Shown here one piece after another: positions 44,403 through 53,719 of a stretch of 64,000 nt of DNA (its first letter is position 1; each line of letters starts with the position of its first letter). Location: the NCBI RefSeq assembly GCF_002237645.1, contig NZ_MJUZ01000006.1:1-64000 (forward strand), written 5' to 3'. A model generated the notes under the pieces. The model did not search any database and had not been told where the DNA came from. It worked only from the letters and a program-made list of their open reading frames with translations. The position numbers and the translations under genes were made by a program. This stretch comes from Desulfovibrio sp. MES5. GTDB taxonomy: Bacteria; Desulfobacterota; Desulfovibrionia; Desulfovibrionales; Desulfovibrionaceae.

Positions 44403-46502
44403 ATGGATGCCATGCAGAAACCGGAATCCTCAACCATCCCCCTGTCGCCCGGCGTTTACCTGTACAAGGATGTCCGGGGCCGCATCATCTACGTTGGCAA
44501 GGCGCGCGTGCTGCGGCGGCGCGTGCTTTCCTATTTCAGGGCTGACGGCTTGCCCGCCAAGACGAAGGCCATGCTTTCTCATGCCGCAAGCATCGAATAC
44601 CTCACCACCACCACGGAAAAAGAAGCGCTGCTCCTTGAGGCCAGCCTTATTAAAAAGCACAGGCCGCGCTATAACATCGTGCTGCGCGACGACAAGCAGT
44701 ATGTGCTCTTTCGTCTGAACACCAAGCACGACTTTCCCCGGCTTGAAATTGTCCGTCAGGCCAGGCGCGACGGCGCACGCTATTTCGGGCCGTTCACTTC
44801 GGCGCTGGCGGCGCGCGAAACGTGGAAGATCATCCACCGCGCTTTCGCTCTGCGCCGCTGCACCGACAAGGCCATGAAAAACCGCGTGCGCGCGTGCCTG
44901 TATCATTTTATGGGGCAGTGCCCCGCGCCCTGCATGGGCATGGTGACGCCTCAGGAGTACAATGAAAACGTCCGCAAGGTCTGTGACCTTTTGCAAGGAC
45001 GCGCCGCGCCGCTCATGAACAGTCTGCGCGAGGCAATGGACAGGGCTTCGGAAGATCTGGAATTTGAAAAAGCCGCCATCCTGCGCGACCAGATTCGCGC
45101 AGTGGAGCGCACGGTGGAGCGTCAGGCCGCCGTGCTGCCCGGCGGCGGCGACATGGACGCCGTGGGCCTCTTTCCGGCCGACAAGGGCCTTGCCCTGGGC
45201 ATTGTCTTTGTACGCGGCGGCGCGGTGACGGATGGGCGCGCCTTCTACTGGCCGGGCCTGGGCTTTGAAGACGCTCCCGAGCTGCTCTGGAGCTTTGTGA
45301 GCCAGTACTACAGCCAGGTCACTCCGCCGCCCCGCATCCTTCTGCCCTGGCTGCCCCCCGATGCCGAGGATATGGAAGACGCGAACAACGGTGAGACACC
45401 CTTTGCTGAAGGACTCTCCCCGTCTCCCGACGCACTTCCTGCCGCAACCCCGGATTCGGCCCCTGTAACTTCCGCACCGGTAATTTCCGGGCCGGTAATT
45501 TCCGGACCAGAGACTTCCAGGCCGATAACTTCCGGACCGATAACTCCCGGAATGGACGCGCCCAACCATGCCGGGCAGGCTGCCCCTCATGGAGAAACAG
45601 CCGCGCCGTCCGCCCCGCCATCCTCTTCCACTGCCCGCGAACTGCTGGAGCAGGCCCTGTCCGACCGCAGAAACGGCGCTGTGCGCATAGTGCCGCCCCA
45701 GCATGCCGGGGATAACCAGCTCGTGGACATGGCCCAGTCCAATGCCCGTGAAGAGGCGCGCCGTCAGGAACAGAAAACCGAACTGGGCATTCTTGACCGC
45801 CTGGCCCGCTCCCTGCACCTTGCGGGGCCGCCGCACCGCATCGAATGCGTGGACGTTTCCCACACTGGGGGGCAGCAGACGCGCGTGGGTATGGTGGTTT
45901 TTGAAGAAGGCCAGCCCGCACGCTCACAGTACCGCGCCTATGCCATGCCTGACAGCGGCGACGACTACGCCACCCTGTACGCCTGGGTGGCGCGCAGGCT
46001 TGAAAGCGGCCCCCCCTGGCCCGACTTGCTGCTCATTGACGGCGGGCGCGGACAGCTGCGCACCATTCAGCGCGCGCTGCAGGAGGCTGGGCAGCCAGAC
46101 CTTTTCGCCCTGGCCGCCATTGCCAAGGCCAGGGACGAGCAAGGCCACGCAGACCGACGCGCCGGCAATGTGGCCGACCGCATTTTTATTCCTGACAGGG
46201 CCAACCCCCTGCCCCTGCGAGAAGGCGGCCCGGAACTGCTTTTTCTGCAAAATGTGCGTGACAGCACCCACCGCTTTGCCATTGGCCGCCACCGCAAGGC
46301 CAAGCGCGGCGCGGCCCTTGCGGGCGAACTCATGCGTTTGCCCGGCATTGGGCCAGCCACGGCGCGTCTTTTGTGGGACCGCTTCGGCAGCGTGGAAGCC
46401 ATGCGCGCAGCCACACAGGAAGAGCTGTGCGGCCTGCCCGGCATCGGCCCCGCCAAAGCCGCGCTGCTGCTGCAAAAACTTTCCGGCCTCGGCCACGTGT
46501 AA
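44403..46502 (+). CDS. uvrC: Excinuclease ABC subunit C, with low-complexity insertion
   Basis: 699 aa (typical is about 600-620). The GIY-YIG nuclease is at the N-terminus (LYKDVRGRIIYVGKARVLRR), the UVR motif near residue 205 (EDLEFEKAAILRDQIRAVER), then the RNase H-like nuclease domain (RIECVDVSHTGGQQTRVGMV, LLIDGGRGQL) and two helix-hairpin-helix motifs at the end (LPGIGPATARLLWDRFGS, LPGIGPAKAALLLQKLS). It makes both cuts in nucleotide excision repair. Between about residues 325 and 430 is a Ser/Thr/Pro insertion made of 15-base tandem repeats. The ATG at 44403 gives the family N-terminus; upstream DNA is repeats. Confidence 0.95.
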   Translation: MDAMQKPESSTIPLSPGVYLYKDVRGRIIYVGKARVLRRRVLSYFRADGLPAKTKAMLSHAASIEYLTTTTEKEALLLEASLIKKHRPRYNIVLRDDKQYVLFRLNTKHDFPRLEIVRQARRDGARYFGPFTSALAARETWKIIHRAFALRRCTDKAMKNRVRACLYHFMGQCPAPCMGMVTPQEYNENVRKVCDLLQGRAAPLMNSLREAMDRASEDLEFEKAAILRDQIRAVERTVERQAAVLPGGGDMDAVGLFPADKGLALGIVFVRGGAVTDGRAFYWPGLGFEDAPELLWSFVSQYYSQVTPPPRILLPWLPPDAEDMEDANNGETPFAEGLSPSPDALPAATPDSAPVTSAPVISGPVISGPETSRPITSGPITPGMDAPNHAGQAAPHGETAAPSAPPSSSTARELLEQALSDRRNGAVRIVPPQHAGDNQLVDMAQSNAREEARRQEQKTELGILDRLARSLHLAGPPHRIECVDVSHTGGQQTRVGMVVFEEGQPARSQYRAYAMPDSGDDYATLYAWVARRLESGPPWPDLLLIDGGRGQLRTIQRALQEAGQPDLFALAAIAKARDEQGHADRRAGNVADRIFIPDRANPLPLREGGPELLFLQNVRDSTHRFAIGRHRKAKRGAALAGELMRLPGIGPATARLLWDRFGSVEAMRAATQEELCGLPGIGPAKAALLLQKLSGLGHV
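45462..45561. repeat. 15-base tandem repeat inside uvrC
   Basis: Units such as CCGGTAATTTCCGGG repeat about six times with drift and encode the pentapeptide pattern V/I-T/I-S-G-P. The unit is a multiple of three, so copy number can change without shifting the frame. It lies between the UVR motif and the C-terminal nuclease domain. Confidence 0.85.
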
Positions 46503-46575
46503 TAGTCCCGCAGGCTGCCCCCGCCAACCGTGTCGATCCCCTTTGCTGCAGGGCAGAGTATATTTAAGATCCCTT

Positions 46576-46616
46576 GTGGGGGAGGGCCCCTTTTGCAAAA
46601 GGGTCTCCTCCCCCAC
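46576..46616. repeat. GC-hairpin repeat after uvrC
   Basis: GTGGGGGAGGGCCCC / GGGTCTCCTCCCCCAC with a TTTTGCAAAA centre, followed by the conserved GCCCCCACCCCCTAAAA. It is the same element as 24913-24952 and 31655-31694. The gap 46635-47123 carries no gene that I can support. Confidence 0.82.
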
Positions 46617-47123
46617 GCCCCCACCCCCTAAAATTCTTATTGTATTTGGTGCAGCACAACGAATTTTCTGACTTGGGTGAGGTTCCAGATATAGCGTCTG
46701 GCGTTATACCGCCTCAAAGATTCTCTGCACAACGCAGGTCAAGAGCCACGACCCCGCCGCGGCCCGTGGCAGTTCCCAAAACTCTGCGCTCCCGACCTGC
46801 CGGTGCTCCATTTATCGGCGCATGGCTTTGACGCGCCCGCCAGCTCCCGCCCCTCTCCCGCAGCTGCTGAAAATCACGCCAAAAGCCTGTGCTGAACACG
46901 GCTGAAAGACCCCAGAATAAAAATCCTGAAAATCTGATAAGGATTTTGGTTTTTGCGTAAAAATGTATATTGTATTTCACAGACAGGCATTGACCTTACG
47001 TATCACGGCCTTATTCTTGCATATTGAGACCCGGCCACGCACAGATACGGCCGGCACAGCCCGAACCACCATCCCCAAAAGGGCGGCGCGAGCGGGAGTA
47101 CGATTCGCACGGGGGAACACAGA

Positions 47124-48119
47124 ATGTCAGTATCTTATAAGGACTATTACAAACTGCTGGGAGTAGAGCGCACGGCCAAGACCGAGGACATTTCCAAGGC
47201 CTATAAAAAGCTGGCGCGCAAATACCACCCCGACCTGAATCCCGGCGACAAGCAGGCTGAGGACAAGTTTAAAGAAATCAACGAGGCGCATGAGGTTCTT
47301 AAAGACCCGGAAAAGCGCAAGCTGTACGACCAGCTTGGCCCCAACTGGCAGCATGGCCAGCAGTTCCAGGGCGAGCCGGGTTTTGAAAACGTGCACTTTA
47401 CCTTTGGCGGCAAAAGCTTTGATGGATCAGGGTTTTCAGACTTTTTTGAAACCCTTTTCGGTGGAGCGGCAGGCGGCGCACAGTTTGGCGGTCAGTCCGG
47501 CAACCCTTTTGGCGGCTCGTTCGGCGGCCAGTCAGGTGGTCGTGGCGCGCAATTCGGCCCGGACCCCTTTGGCGGCTTTTCCTCCCGCCCCCGGCGTGGC
47601 CGGGATGTGGAGGCCGAGTTGCCCCTGACGCTTGAAGAAGTGCAGAAAGGCGGCAGCCGCACCGTGTCGATCCAGGGCCCGCAGGGTCCCAAGACGCTGG
47701 ACGTCAATGTGCCCTCTGGCATACGCGAAGGGGCCAAGCTGCGGCTGGCCGGGCAGGGTGATCCCGCACCTGGCGGCTCCCCCGGCGACCTTTTTTTACG
47801 GGTGCGCTATCTGCCGCACAACACGTTCAAGGTGGACGGCGAAAATCTGCAATGCGACCTGGCCCTGGCCCCCTGGGAGGCCGCACTCGGCGCCAGGGTT
47901 GAAGTGCCCACGCTGGAGGGGCATGTGGAAATGCAGATTCCCGCTGGCTCCAGCTCAGGCCGCAAATTCCGCCTGCGCGGCAAGGGCCTGGGCGCGGTCG
48001 GCAAACGTGGCGACCTGCTGGCCAGAGTCATGATAAAAACGCCAACGCAACTGTCCGATGCCGAGCGCGAACTCTGGCAGAAACTGGCGGATACTTCGGC
48101 CTTCAAGGCCCGCGCATAA
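47124..48119 (+). CDS. cbpA: J-domain co-chaperone, CbpA/DnaJ class B
   Basis: 331 aa. The J domain (KDYYKLLGVERTAKTEDISK, then KLARKYHPDLNP with the HPD triad) is followed by a Gly/Phe-rich region (about 80-150), no zinc finger, and two C-terminal substrate-binding domains (VEAELPLTLEEVQKGGSRTV, GDLFLRVRYLPHNTFKVDGE). That makes it CbpA-type rather than DnaJ. It stimulates DnaK ATPase. The CbpM-like gene 21 bases downstream supports the symbol. The GGGGGAAC before the ATG is a modest ribosome site. I could not find a heat-shock promoter in the upstream 300 bases. Confidence 0.9.
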   Translation: MSVSYKDYYKLLGVERTAKTEDISKAYKKLARKYHPDLNPGDKQAEDKFKEINEAHEVLKDPEKRKLYDQLGPNWQHGQQFQGEPGFENVHFTFGGKSFDGSGFSDFFETLFGGAAGGAQFGGQSGNPFGGSFGGQSGGRGAQFGPDPFGGFSSRPRRGRDVEAELPLTLEEVQKGGSRTVSIQGPQGPKTLDVNVPSGIREGAKLRLAGQGDPAPGGSPGDLFLRVRYLPHNTFKVDGENLQCDLALAPWEAALGARVEVPTLEGHVEMQIPAGSSSGRKFRLRGKGLGAVGKRGDLLARVMIKTPTQLSDAERELWQKLADTSAFKARA

Positions 48120-48140
48120 CGCCTGGTGGAGGGTTTTAGC

Positions 48141-48455
48141 ATGAGCATGACACCCAAAAATCCCACTCTGCCCGCGCCGTCCACGGTCATGGTATGGGAA
48201 GAATTTGTGCAGGTTACGGGTATAGACCCCGAGCGTCTCAACGAACTGCTCGCTCTGGGCTGGCTTGAAACGCGCGGCGCGGCCGAGCGGCAGCACCTCT
48301 TCCGCGATGCGGACATTTACCGCGTACGCAAGCTTGAGCGTATCTGCTGCGATTTTGAACTGCCCGTTCTTGGTGGCACCATTATCGTAGACCTGCTTGA
48401 GCGCATTGACGCTCTGGAACGCGCAGTGCGCAGCCTCAAGAATTTTGAAGACTAG
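48141..48455 (+). CDS. cbpM: CbpM-like chaperone modulator (MerR-type helix-turn-helix)
   Basis: 104 aa. WEEFVQVTGIDPERLNELLA and the following LGWLETRGAAERQHLFRDAD and YRVRKLERICCDFELPVLGG are the CbpM pattern, in which a MerR-like fold binds the J domain of CbpA and inhibits it. The C-terminal helix is a short coiled coil (VDLLERIDALERAVRSL). The ATG at 48141 is chosen because GGAGG is about 10 bases before it. It follows cbpA directly and precedes clpB, so this is a protein-quality-control cluster. Confidence 0.85.
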   Translation: MSMTPKNPTLPAPSTVMVWEEFVQVTGIDPERLNELLALGWLETRGAAERQHLFRDADIYRVRKLERICCDFELPVLGGTIIVDLLERIDALERAVRSLKNFED

Positions 48456-48480
48456 GGAAGCACTGATTAAAGAGCCACCT

Positions 48481-48606
48481 GGAAACGCGCAGTTATTTCG
48501 TTTGGCAAGGCGCGATCTTTTTTTGAAGCAGGAGTGGACTCTTCCGTCCTCGACTGTTTCAAAAAAAGTGAAGCAACGCCGCCAAACGAAATAAATCAGC
48601 GTTTCC
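48481..48606. repeat. Long imperfect palindrome between cbpM and clpB
   Basis: The left arm GGAAACGCGCAGTTATTTCG and right arm CGAAATAAATCAGCGTTTCC are inverted copies, and pairing continues inward through TTTGGC and TTTTTTTGAA/TTCAAAAAAA. The tip contains TCCGTCCTCGA. The right arm alone recurs at window bases 22-60. It may be a MITE-like element that also blocks read-through from cbpM. Confidence 0.8.
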
Positions 48607-48695
48607 TTAGGAACTGATGCAGAGTTTTGCTGTAGCAGAACCAAAAAATATATATTGCCCGCCCGTAACGGCGCGGCATTGTCGGAGGAATCCAT

Positions 48696-51305
48696 ATGGA
48701 TATCAACAAATTCACTGAAAAAGCGCGTGAAGCCGTCAGCGAAGCCCAAAGCCTCGCCGCTGGCATGGGTCATCAGGAGACGGACGTCGACCACCTGGCC
48801 CTGGCCCTCACCCAGCAGGAAAACGGCATAGTGCCGCGCATTCTGGATCAGATGGGCGTGCAGCCCCGTGCCTTTGCCGTGGCCGTTGAAGGCGCGCTGC
48901 GCAAGCGCCCCTCGGTGTCCGGCGGCGGCATGGACCCCACCAAGATCATGATCACGCAGCGTCTGGCCAAGGTTCTGAGCGATGCCCAGAATGAAGCCAA
49001 ACGCATGAAGGACGAATACGTCAGCGTTGACCACCTGTTCGCGGCTTTGACCGAAGTGCCGTCTTCCACGCCTCTGGGCGAGGTGTTCAAGGAGTACAAG
49101 ATCACCCGCAGCGCCTTTGTTGCCGCCATGGAAGAACTGCGCGGCGGCGCGCGCGTGACCAGCGCCAACCCGGAAGACACCTTTGAGGCCCTGAACAAAT
49201 ACGCTCGCGACCTGGTGGAGGCCGCCCGTCAGGGCAAGATGGACCCGGTTATTGGCCGCGATGCCGAGATACGCCGGGTTATCCGCATTCTTTCGCGCCG
49301 CACCAAGAACAACCCTGTTCTTATTGGCGAGGCGGGCGTTGGCAAAACCGCCATCGTTGAAGGTCTGGCCTTCCGCATCGTCAAGGGCGACGTGCCCGAG
49401 GGCCTCAAGGGCCGCAAGCTCTTCGCGCTGGATATGGGCGCGCTCATCGCTGGCGCGAAATATCGCGGCGAATTTGAAGAGCGCCTCAAGGCCGTTCTTA
49501 ATGAAGTGGAAAAAAGCGAAGGGCACACCATCCTTTTCATTGACGAGCTGCACACCATAGTGGGCGCTGGCAAAACCGAAGGCGCCATGGATGCTGGCAA
49601 TCTGCTCAAGCCCATGCTGGCGCGCGGCGAGCTGCACTGCATCGGCGCTACAACCGTGGACGAGTACCGCAAGTACATTGAAAAAGACCCGGCCCTGGAA
49701 CGGCGCTTTCAGCCGGTCATGGTGGAAGAACCCACGGTGGAAGACACCATTTCCATATTGCGCGGGCTCAAGGAACGCTTCGAGGTGCACCATGGCGTGC
49801 GCATAAGCGACTCGGCCATCGTGGAAGCCGTGGTGCTCTCGCACCGCTACATCACAGACCGCCAATTGCCCGACAAGGCCATAGACCTTATTGACGAGGC
49901 CGCAGCCCTCATCCGCACGGAGATAGACTCCCTGCCCGCAGATCTGGACGAAGTGAACCGCAAGGTCATGCAGCTTGAAATCGAGCGCGAGGCCCTGCGC
50001 CGTGAAACCGATGCGGCTTCACGCGAGCGCCTTGAAAAGCTCGAAAACGAACTGGCCGATCTGCGCGCCGAGCAGGCCGATCTGCGCAAGCAGTGGGAAA
50101 GCGAAAAAGGCTCCATCAATCAGGTGCGCGAGATCAAGGAGCAGATCGAACATACCAAGCTGGCCATCGAGCAGGCCGAACGCGCCTATGACCTCAACAA
50201 GGCCGCTGAACTCAAGTATTCGAAGCTGCTTGAACTTGAGAAAAAACTGGCTGACGCCGAAGTGGCCGGAAGTAGCGACGCCAATGGCGCGCGCCTGCTC
50301 AAGGAAGAAGTGCGGCCTGACGACGTGGCCGAAATTGTCGGCAAATGGACGGGCATACCCGTTACCCGGCTGCTGGAATCTGAACGCGAAAAGCTGCTGC
50401 GCCTGCCCGACCAGTTGCATGAACGCGTCGTAGGTCAGGACGAAGCCGTCACTGCCGTGTCTGACGCTGTGCTGCGCGCCAGGGCCGGGCTTTCCGACCC
50501 CGACAGGCCCACTGGCTCGTTCATCTTCCTTGGCCCCACGGGCGTGGGCAAGACCGAGCTTTCCAAGGCATTGGCCGAAGCGCTCTTTGACACTGAGGAC
50601 AACATGGTGCGTCTCGACATGAGCGAGTATATGGAAAAGCACTCCGTATCCCGCCTCATCGGCGCGCCTCCAGGATATGTGGGCTATGACGAAGGCGGCC
50701 AGCTTACCGAGGCCGTACGGCGCAAACCCTATTCCGTCATTCTTTTTGACGAGATAGAAAAGGCCCACCCCGACGTCTTCAACACCCTGCTGCAACTGCT
50801 GGACGATGGCCGTCTTACCGACAGTCAGGGACGCACGGTGGATTTTCGCAACTGCATCGTCATCATGACGTCCAACATCGGCTCAATGCATTTGCTGGAC
50901 GGCATCGAGGCTGACGGAACCCTGAAGGAAGGCGCACGCGAAAGGGTTATGGAAGAACTGCGCGCGCATTTCAGGCCGGAGTTCCTCAACCGCGTTGACG
51001 AAACCGTGGTCTTTCTGCCGCTGCGGCGCGACCAGATCAGCCGCATCGTCGAATTGCAGCTGGCCCGCCTGCGCAAGCGCCTTGAAGACCGCAAGATCAA
51101 GCTGAACATGACCGACGCGGCCAAGAACTTCATAGGCGAAGCCGGGTACGACCCCATTTACGGCGCACGGCCCCTCAAGCGCTATGTGCAGCAGGCGGTT
51201 GAAACCCCGCTGGCCCGTCTGCTGGTGGGCGGCAAGATCCGCGACGGCCAGACCGTGACCGTGGATGTGAAGGACGAAGAACTCACCTTCACGGCCAACC
51301 AGTAG
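48696..51305 (+). CDS. clpB: ATP-dependent disaggregase ClpB
   Basis: 869 aa, normal for ClpB. The N domain ([20 protein letters not shown]) is followed by the first AAA+ module with GEAGVGKT and [14 protein letters not shown], the long coiled-coil middle domain (about residues 405-525), and the second AAA+ module with [28 protein letters not shown] and [13 protein letters not shown]. It threads aggregated proteins with DnaK and its J proteins. The middle domain separates it from ClpA and ClpC. GGAGG stands 9 bases before the ATG. It has a separate terminator at 51496. Confidence 0.97.
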   Translation: MDINKFTEKAREAVSEAQSLAAGMGHQETDVDHLALALTQQENGIVPRILDQMGVQPRAFAVAVEGALRKRPSVSGGGMDPTKIMITQRLAKVLSDAQNEAKRMKDEYVSVDHLFAALTEVPSSTPLGEVFKEYKITRSAFVAAMEELRGGARVTSANPEDTFEALNKYARDLVEAARQGKMDPVIGRDAEIRRVIRILSRRTKNNPVLIGEAGVGKTAIVEGLAFRIVKGDVPEGLKGRKLFALDMGALIAGAKYRGEFEERLKAVLNEVEKSEGHTILFIDELHTIVGAGKTEGAMDAGNLLKPMLARGELHCIGATTVDEYRKYIEKDPALERRFQPVMVEEPTVEDTISILRGLKERFEVHHGVRISDSAIVEAVVLSHRYITDRQLPDKAIDLIDEAAALIRTEIDSLPADLDEVNRKVMQLEIEREALRRETDAASRERLEKLENELADLRAEQADLRKQWESEKGSINQVREIKEQIEHTKLAIEQAERAYDLNKAAELKYSKLLELEKKLADAEVAGSSDANGARLLKEEVRPDDVAEIVGKWTGIPVTRLLESEREKLLRLPDQLHERVVGQDEAVTAVSDAVLRARAGLSDPDRPTGSFIFLGPTGVGKTELSKALAEALFDTEDNMVRLDMSEYMEKHSVSRLIGAPPGYVGYDEGGQLTEAVRRKPYSVILFDEIEKAHPDVFNTLLQLLDDGRLTDSQGRTVDFRNCIVIMTSNIGSMHLLDGIEADGTLKEGARERVMEELRAHFRPEFLNRVDETVVFLPLRRDQISRIVELQLARLRKRLEDRKIKLNMTDAAKNFIGEAGYDPIYGARPLKRYVQQAVETPLARLLVGGKIRDGQTVTVDVKDEELTFTANQ

Positions 51306-51455
51306 AGCATTTTGCTAATGAAAATATCTATCCTTAATGTTTCCAAGACGCCCGCTTCGGCGCGTAACAGCGCAAATAAATTGCGCTTACGCCTCTGCGG
51401 CGGGCGTCTGCTCCCGTATCCGCCAGAGCAATTTCAAAGTGAAATTGCTCTAAAA
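51303..51455. repeat. Dispersed intergenic repeat after clpB
   Basis: Begins TAGAGCATTTTGC at the clpB stop and matches 25634-25660 plus 25826-25945, with AAGACGCCCGCTTCGGCGC and its inverted GCGGCGGGCGTCT, then the palindrome AGCAATTTCAAAGTGAAATT. The middle part present at 25660-25825 is missing here, so copies are modular. Confidence 0.82.
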
Positions 51456-51495
51456 TGTCCATAAAATCCGGCTGCCGCCAGGCCGGAAAGTGATG

Positions 51496-51533
51496 AGGCC
51501 CCGTGCGGTATTCCGCACGGGGCCTGTTTTTTT
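51496..51533 (+). terminator. Intrinsic terminator downstream of clpB
   Basis: AGGCCCCGTGCGG and CCGCACGGGGCCT with a four-base TATT loop, then G and eight T residues. A textbook terminator 190 bases after the stop, beyond the repeat. The gap 51534-51725 has no other feature I can support. Confidence 0.92.
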
Positions 51534-51725
51534 ACGGTATTGCGAACACGGCGCAGCATCGGCGTCGATAGTTTCACTCATTGCTTTTGAGGCAGCAAAA
51601 TCTCAACGTCACTATAACCTGAAGACGTCGCCACGAAAGCCGATGCGCGCCCTGCCTCGCAACTGCCGAAAAGAGCCGCTTTGCGGCAGACGTTTCACTG
51701 CCGTCGGCCTCCGGCTGCTGGATGC

Positions 51726-52793
51726 CTACTGGATGTCTTCGGGCTTTACCACAAGCCAGTTCTTGTCGGCCGTGACGGGCTGGCCCAGTTCCTTCTGCCG
51801 GGCGGCGGCCTTCTTCCACATGTCTTCCATTTTTTTCATGGCGCTGTCTTTGCGGTTGATCCATACACGGGCCCCGCCCTTTTCCACGTCCACGCCGTTC
51901 AGCAGCATGAAGCCGTCGGAAATGGGCGTATCGCCGCCCACAATGATGGGCTTTTTCCACTGGTCGATATACCCGAGGATGGTACCCATCTTGCCTTCAT
52001 ACCAGGTCATGGGATTCATGAGGTAGGAAGTCAGCAGAAGGTCGAGATTTTTCTTCTGGTCATACTTGCCCTTCTCAATCTGCAGGCGCGAAGTGGTCAG
52101 TTCGCCCGTGGCGGGGTTCTTGAGCAGCATGGTAACGCCAATGACGTTTTCGGGCTTTACGTTGTACCCGTACTTGGGGTCGCTGGCCACCATGCGCACC
52201 AGTTCTTCGCTGGCGGCGGTCATGACGTAGACATCAATGCCGTTTTCCATAAGCCTGGCGTACAGTTCCTGCATACCGGCAAAGGGCTTGGGCGGATTGA
52301 TGCTGGTCTCCTTGACGGTGTCGCCGCTGTAGTATCTGGCCTTGAGAGGCTTGCCGTACTCCATCAGCCCGTCCACGTGGCCCTTGAGTTCCTTGAGGGT
52401 AAAGCCCGAGAAGACCTGCGCCACCCACGGGTAACAGATCAGATCGTCCACTTCGCAGAGGCGGTAGTAGTAGCTGATCAGGCCTTCCTTGAAATCCTTG
52501 GTGTCCTTGAAGGGGATGAGCCGCAGTTCTGGGGGCAGGGTGTCGCGCGTGAGCGCTCCCTTCATTTCCATATAAGCGAGCAAAGATTCTTCCAGATCGT
52601 AGCGATAGCTCGTGTTGTCCATGTCAAAAACAGCAAAATTACCCTGATTGGCATTCTGATCGATAATTACATCCAGTTGTTTTTTGACAGGATCAGGCCA
52701 GTGCTTCAACTCCGTCGCCGCGTTGGATGCCGAAGCCATCAAAAACACAACAAGCATTGAACATACGATGGACCCAAGGAACTTTTTTCGCAT
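51726..52793 (-). CDS. Periplasmic HAD phosphatase, phosphorylcholine-phosphatase-like
   Basis: 355 aa. The signal peptide MRKKFLGSIVCSMLVVFLMA leads to HAD motif I in FAVFDMDNTSYRYDLEESLL, motif II in YVMTAASEEL, a conserved lysine region before it or in QIEKGKYDQKK, and motif III in IIVGGDTPISDGFM. DMDNT and GDTPxSD are the motifs known for Pseudomonas PchP, which releases phosphate from phosphorylcholine in the periplasm. The substrate here is inferred. The start has AAGGAGGG just upstream. A near-perfect palindrome lies 31 bases before the gene and may be an operator. No choline enzyme is in the window. Confidence 0.82.
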   Translation of the reverse strand: MRKKFLGSIVCSMLVVFLMASASNAATELKHWPDPVKKQLDVIIDQNANQGNFAVFDMDNTSYRYDLEESLLAYMEMKGALTRDTLPPELRLIPFKDTKDFKEGLISYYYRLCEVDDLICYPWVAQVFSGFTLKELKGHVDGLMEYGKPLKARYYSGDTVKETSINPPKPFAGMQELYARLMENGIDVYVMTAASEELVRMVASDPKYGYNVKPENVIGVTMLLKNPATGELTTSRLQIEKGKYDQKKNLDLLLTSYLMNPMTWYEGKMGTILGYIDQWKKPIIVGGDTPISDGFMLLNGVDVEKGGARVWINRKDSAMKKMEDMWKKAAARQKELGQPVTADKNWLVVKPEDIQ

Positions 52794-52823
52794 TACAGCC
52801 CTCCTTAAAGGTTTAACAATCTT

Positions 52824-52854
52824 TTTATGACGACGTGTATACAGTCGTCATAAA
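52824..52854. promoter_or_regulatory. Near-perfect palindrome upstream of the HAD phosphatase
   Basis: Arms TTTATGACGAC and GTCGTCATAAA, 11 of 11 paired, around GTGTATACA, which itself contains the palindrome TGTATACA. Without a T-run in the gene direction it looks like an operator or leader structure rather than a terminator. A regulator such as a TetR or GntR protein is a guess. Confidence 0.55.
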
Positions 52855-52975
52855 CCACCAGCTACGTCATATTGTCATAGTGAAAACAAAAAAATGTTAT
52901 ATTCTTTCGAACATAACATTCCAGTAAAGGGGAAGGTCAATAGGTTTTTTAAATTTTGCTGTTCGTAAGTATGAA

Positions 52976-53007
52976 GTGTTTTAATATGCGACTGTATATT
53001 AAAACAC
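52976..53007. terminator. Hairpin downstream of the YkgJ-like gene
   Basis: GTGTTTTAATAT and ATATTAAAACAC pair over 12 bases around GCGACTGT. Another stem (AATGTTAT/ATAACATT) lies at about 52897-52924. AT-rich stems in the gap between two same-strand genes may end transcription of the YkgJ-like gene, but T-runs after them are weak. Confidence 0.45.
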
Positions 53008-53068
53008 AAAAACACTTATGCAGCATATAAAACAGGCACAGGCAGGAGCCGGTCGAACTCGGCAGGAA

Positions 53069-53695
53069 TCAGACGTGAAAAAAACGGTTCCAGGCTACGG
53101 CCTGGACAACCGAAGTGATGGCTTGAAAAAAAACACGCGCGCTTTCTTCGGAGGGGTGCTCCGGCGGCTCGGGTTTGTGCCCTGCGTACCAGGGCAGCGT
53201 GCGCATCAGCGCGGCGAGCATATGGTCATAGGACGGCACAAGCACATCCTGCGGGCGGCTGCGGCTGGCGTCTTCTCCTTGTGCGCAGGAGGCGCCGAAA
53301 ACCATGTACTGTCGGCAGGCCACAGGCCGCACGGGGTAAACAAGGCAGGCGCCGTCACAAAGGAAGGGACAGGGCGAGGCAATGTCGCGCTTTTGCCCCT
53401 CATAGCGCGACAGCCTGTGCGCCAGACCGGCAAGGACGGCTGGCGGCAGCCTGTGGCGGGCATACCTGTGCAGCGCCAGCACTTCCAGCGGCGTTACGGG
53501 GATGGGCTGCCAGCAGCATTGCGCACACCCTGCACGGCAGGCAGGCACGCGCCCGTCCCGGCCTGTGGCGACCTTCACGCCCAAATCCACCACGGCATAG
53601 GCGTCAAGCAGAAGGCCGAGGTCGGGGTAGCGGCGCTCAAGGGAAGGGTCTGCATACCTGAACGCTCGGGCCTCTGGGGGCCACGCTAAGGGCAT
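53069..53695 (-). CDS. YkgJ-type cysteine-cluster protein
   Basis: 208 aa. The pattern CRAGCAQCCWQPIPVTPLEV, then CPFLCDGACLVYPVRPVACR, is the zinc- or iron-sulfur-binding cysteine cluster of the YkgJ/FliB-like family (C-x3-C-x2-CC and a second C-x3-C-x3-C-x8-C set). Function of the family is uncertain, with links to protein methylation or metal handling. No signal peptide. It lies 24 bases downstream of the PhoU stop and in the same direction, so it may be read through from the phosphate operon. Confidence 0.82.
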   Translation of the reverse strand: MPLAWPPEARAFRYADPSLERRYPDLGLLLDAYAVVDLGVKVATGRDGRVPACRAGCAQCCWQPIPVTPLEVLALHRYARHRLPPAVLAGLAHRLSRYEGQKRDIASPCPFLCDGACLVYPVRPVACRQYMVFGASCAQGEDASRSRPQDVLVPSYDHMLAALMRTLPWYAGHKPEPPEHPSEESARVFFQAITSVVQAVAWNRFFHV

Positions 53696-53719
53696 AAGCC
53701 GCGCCCCCGGCGCGCGTGG

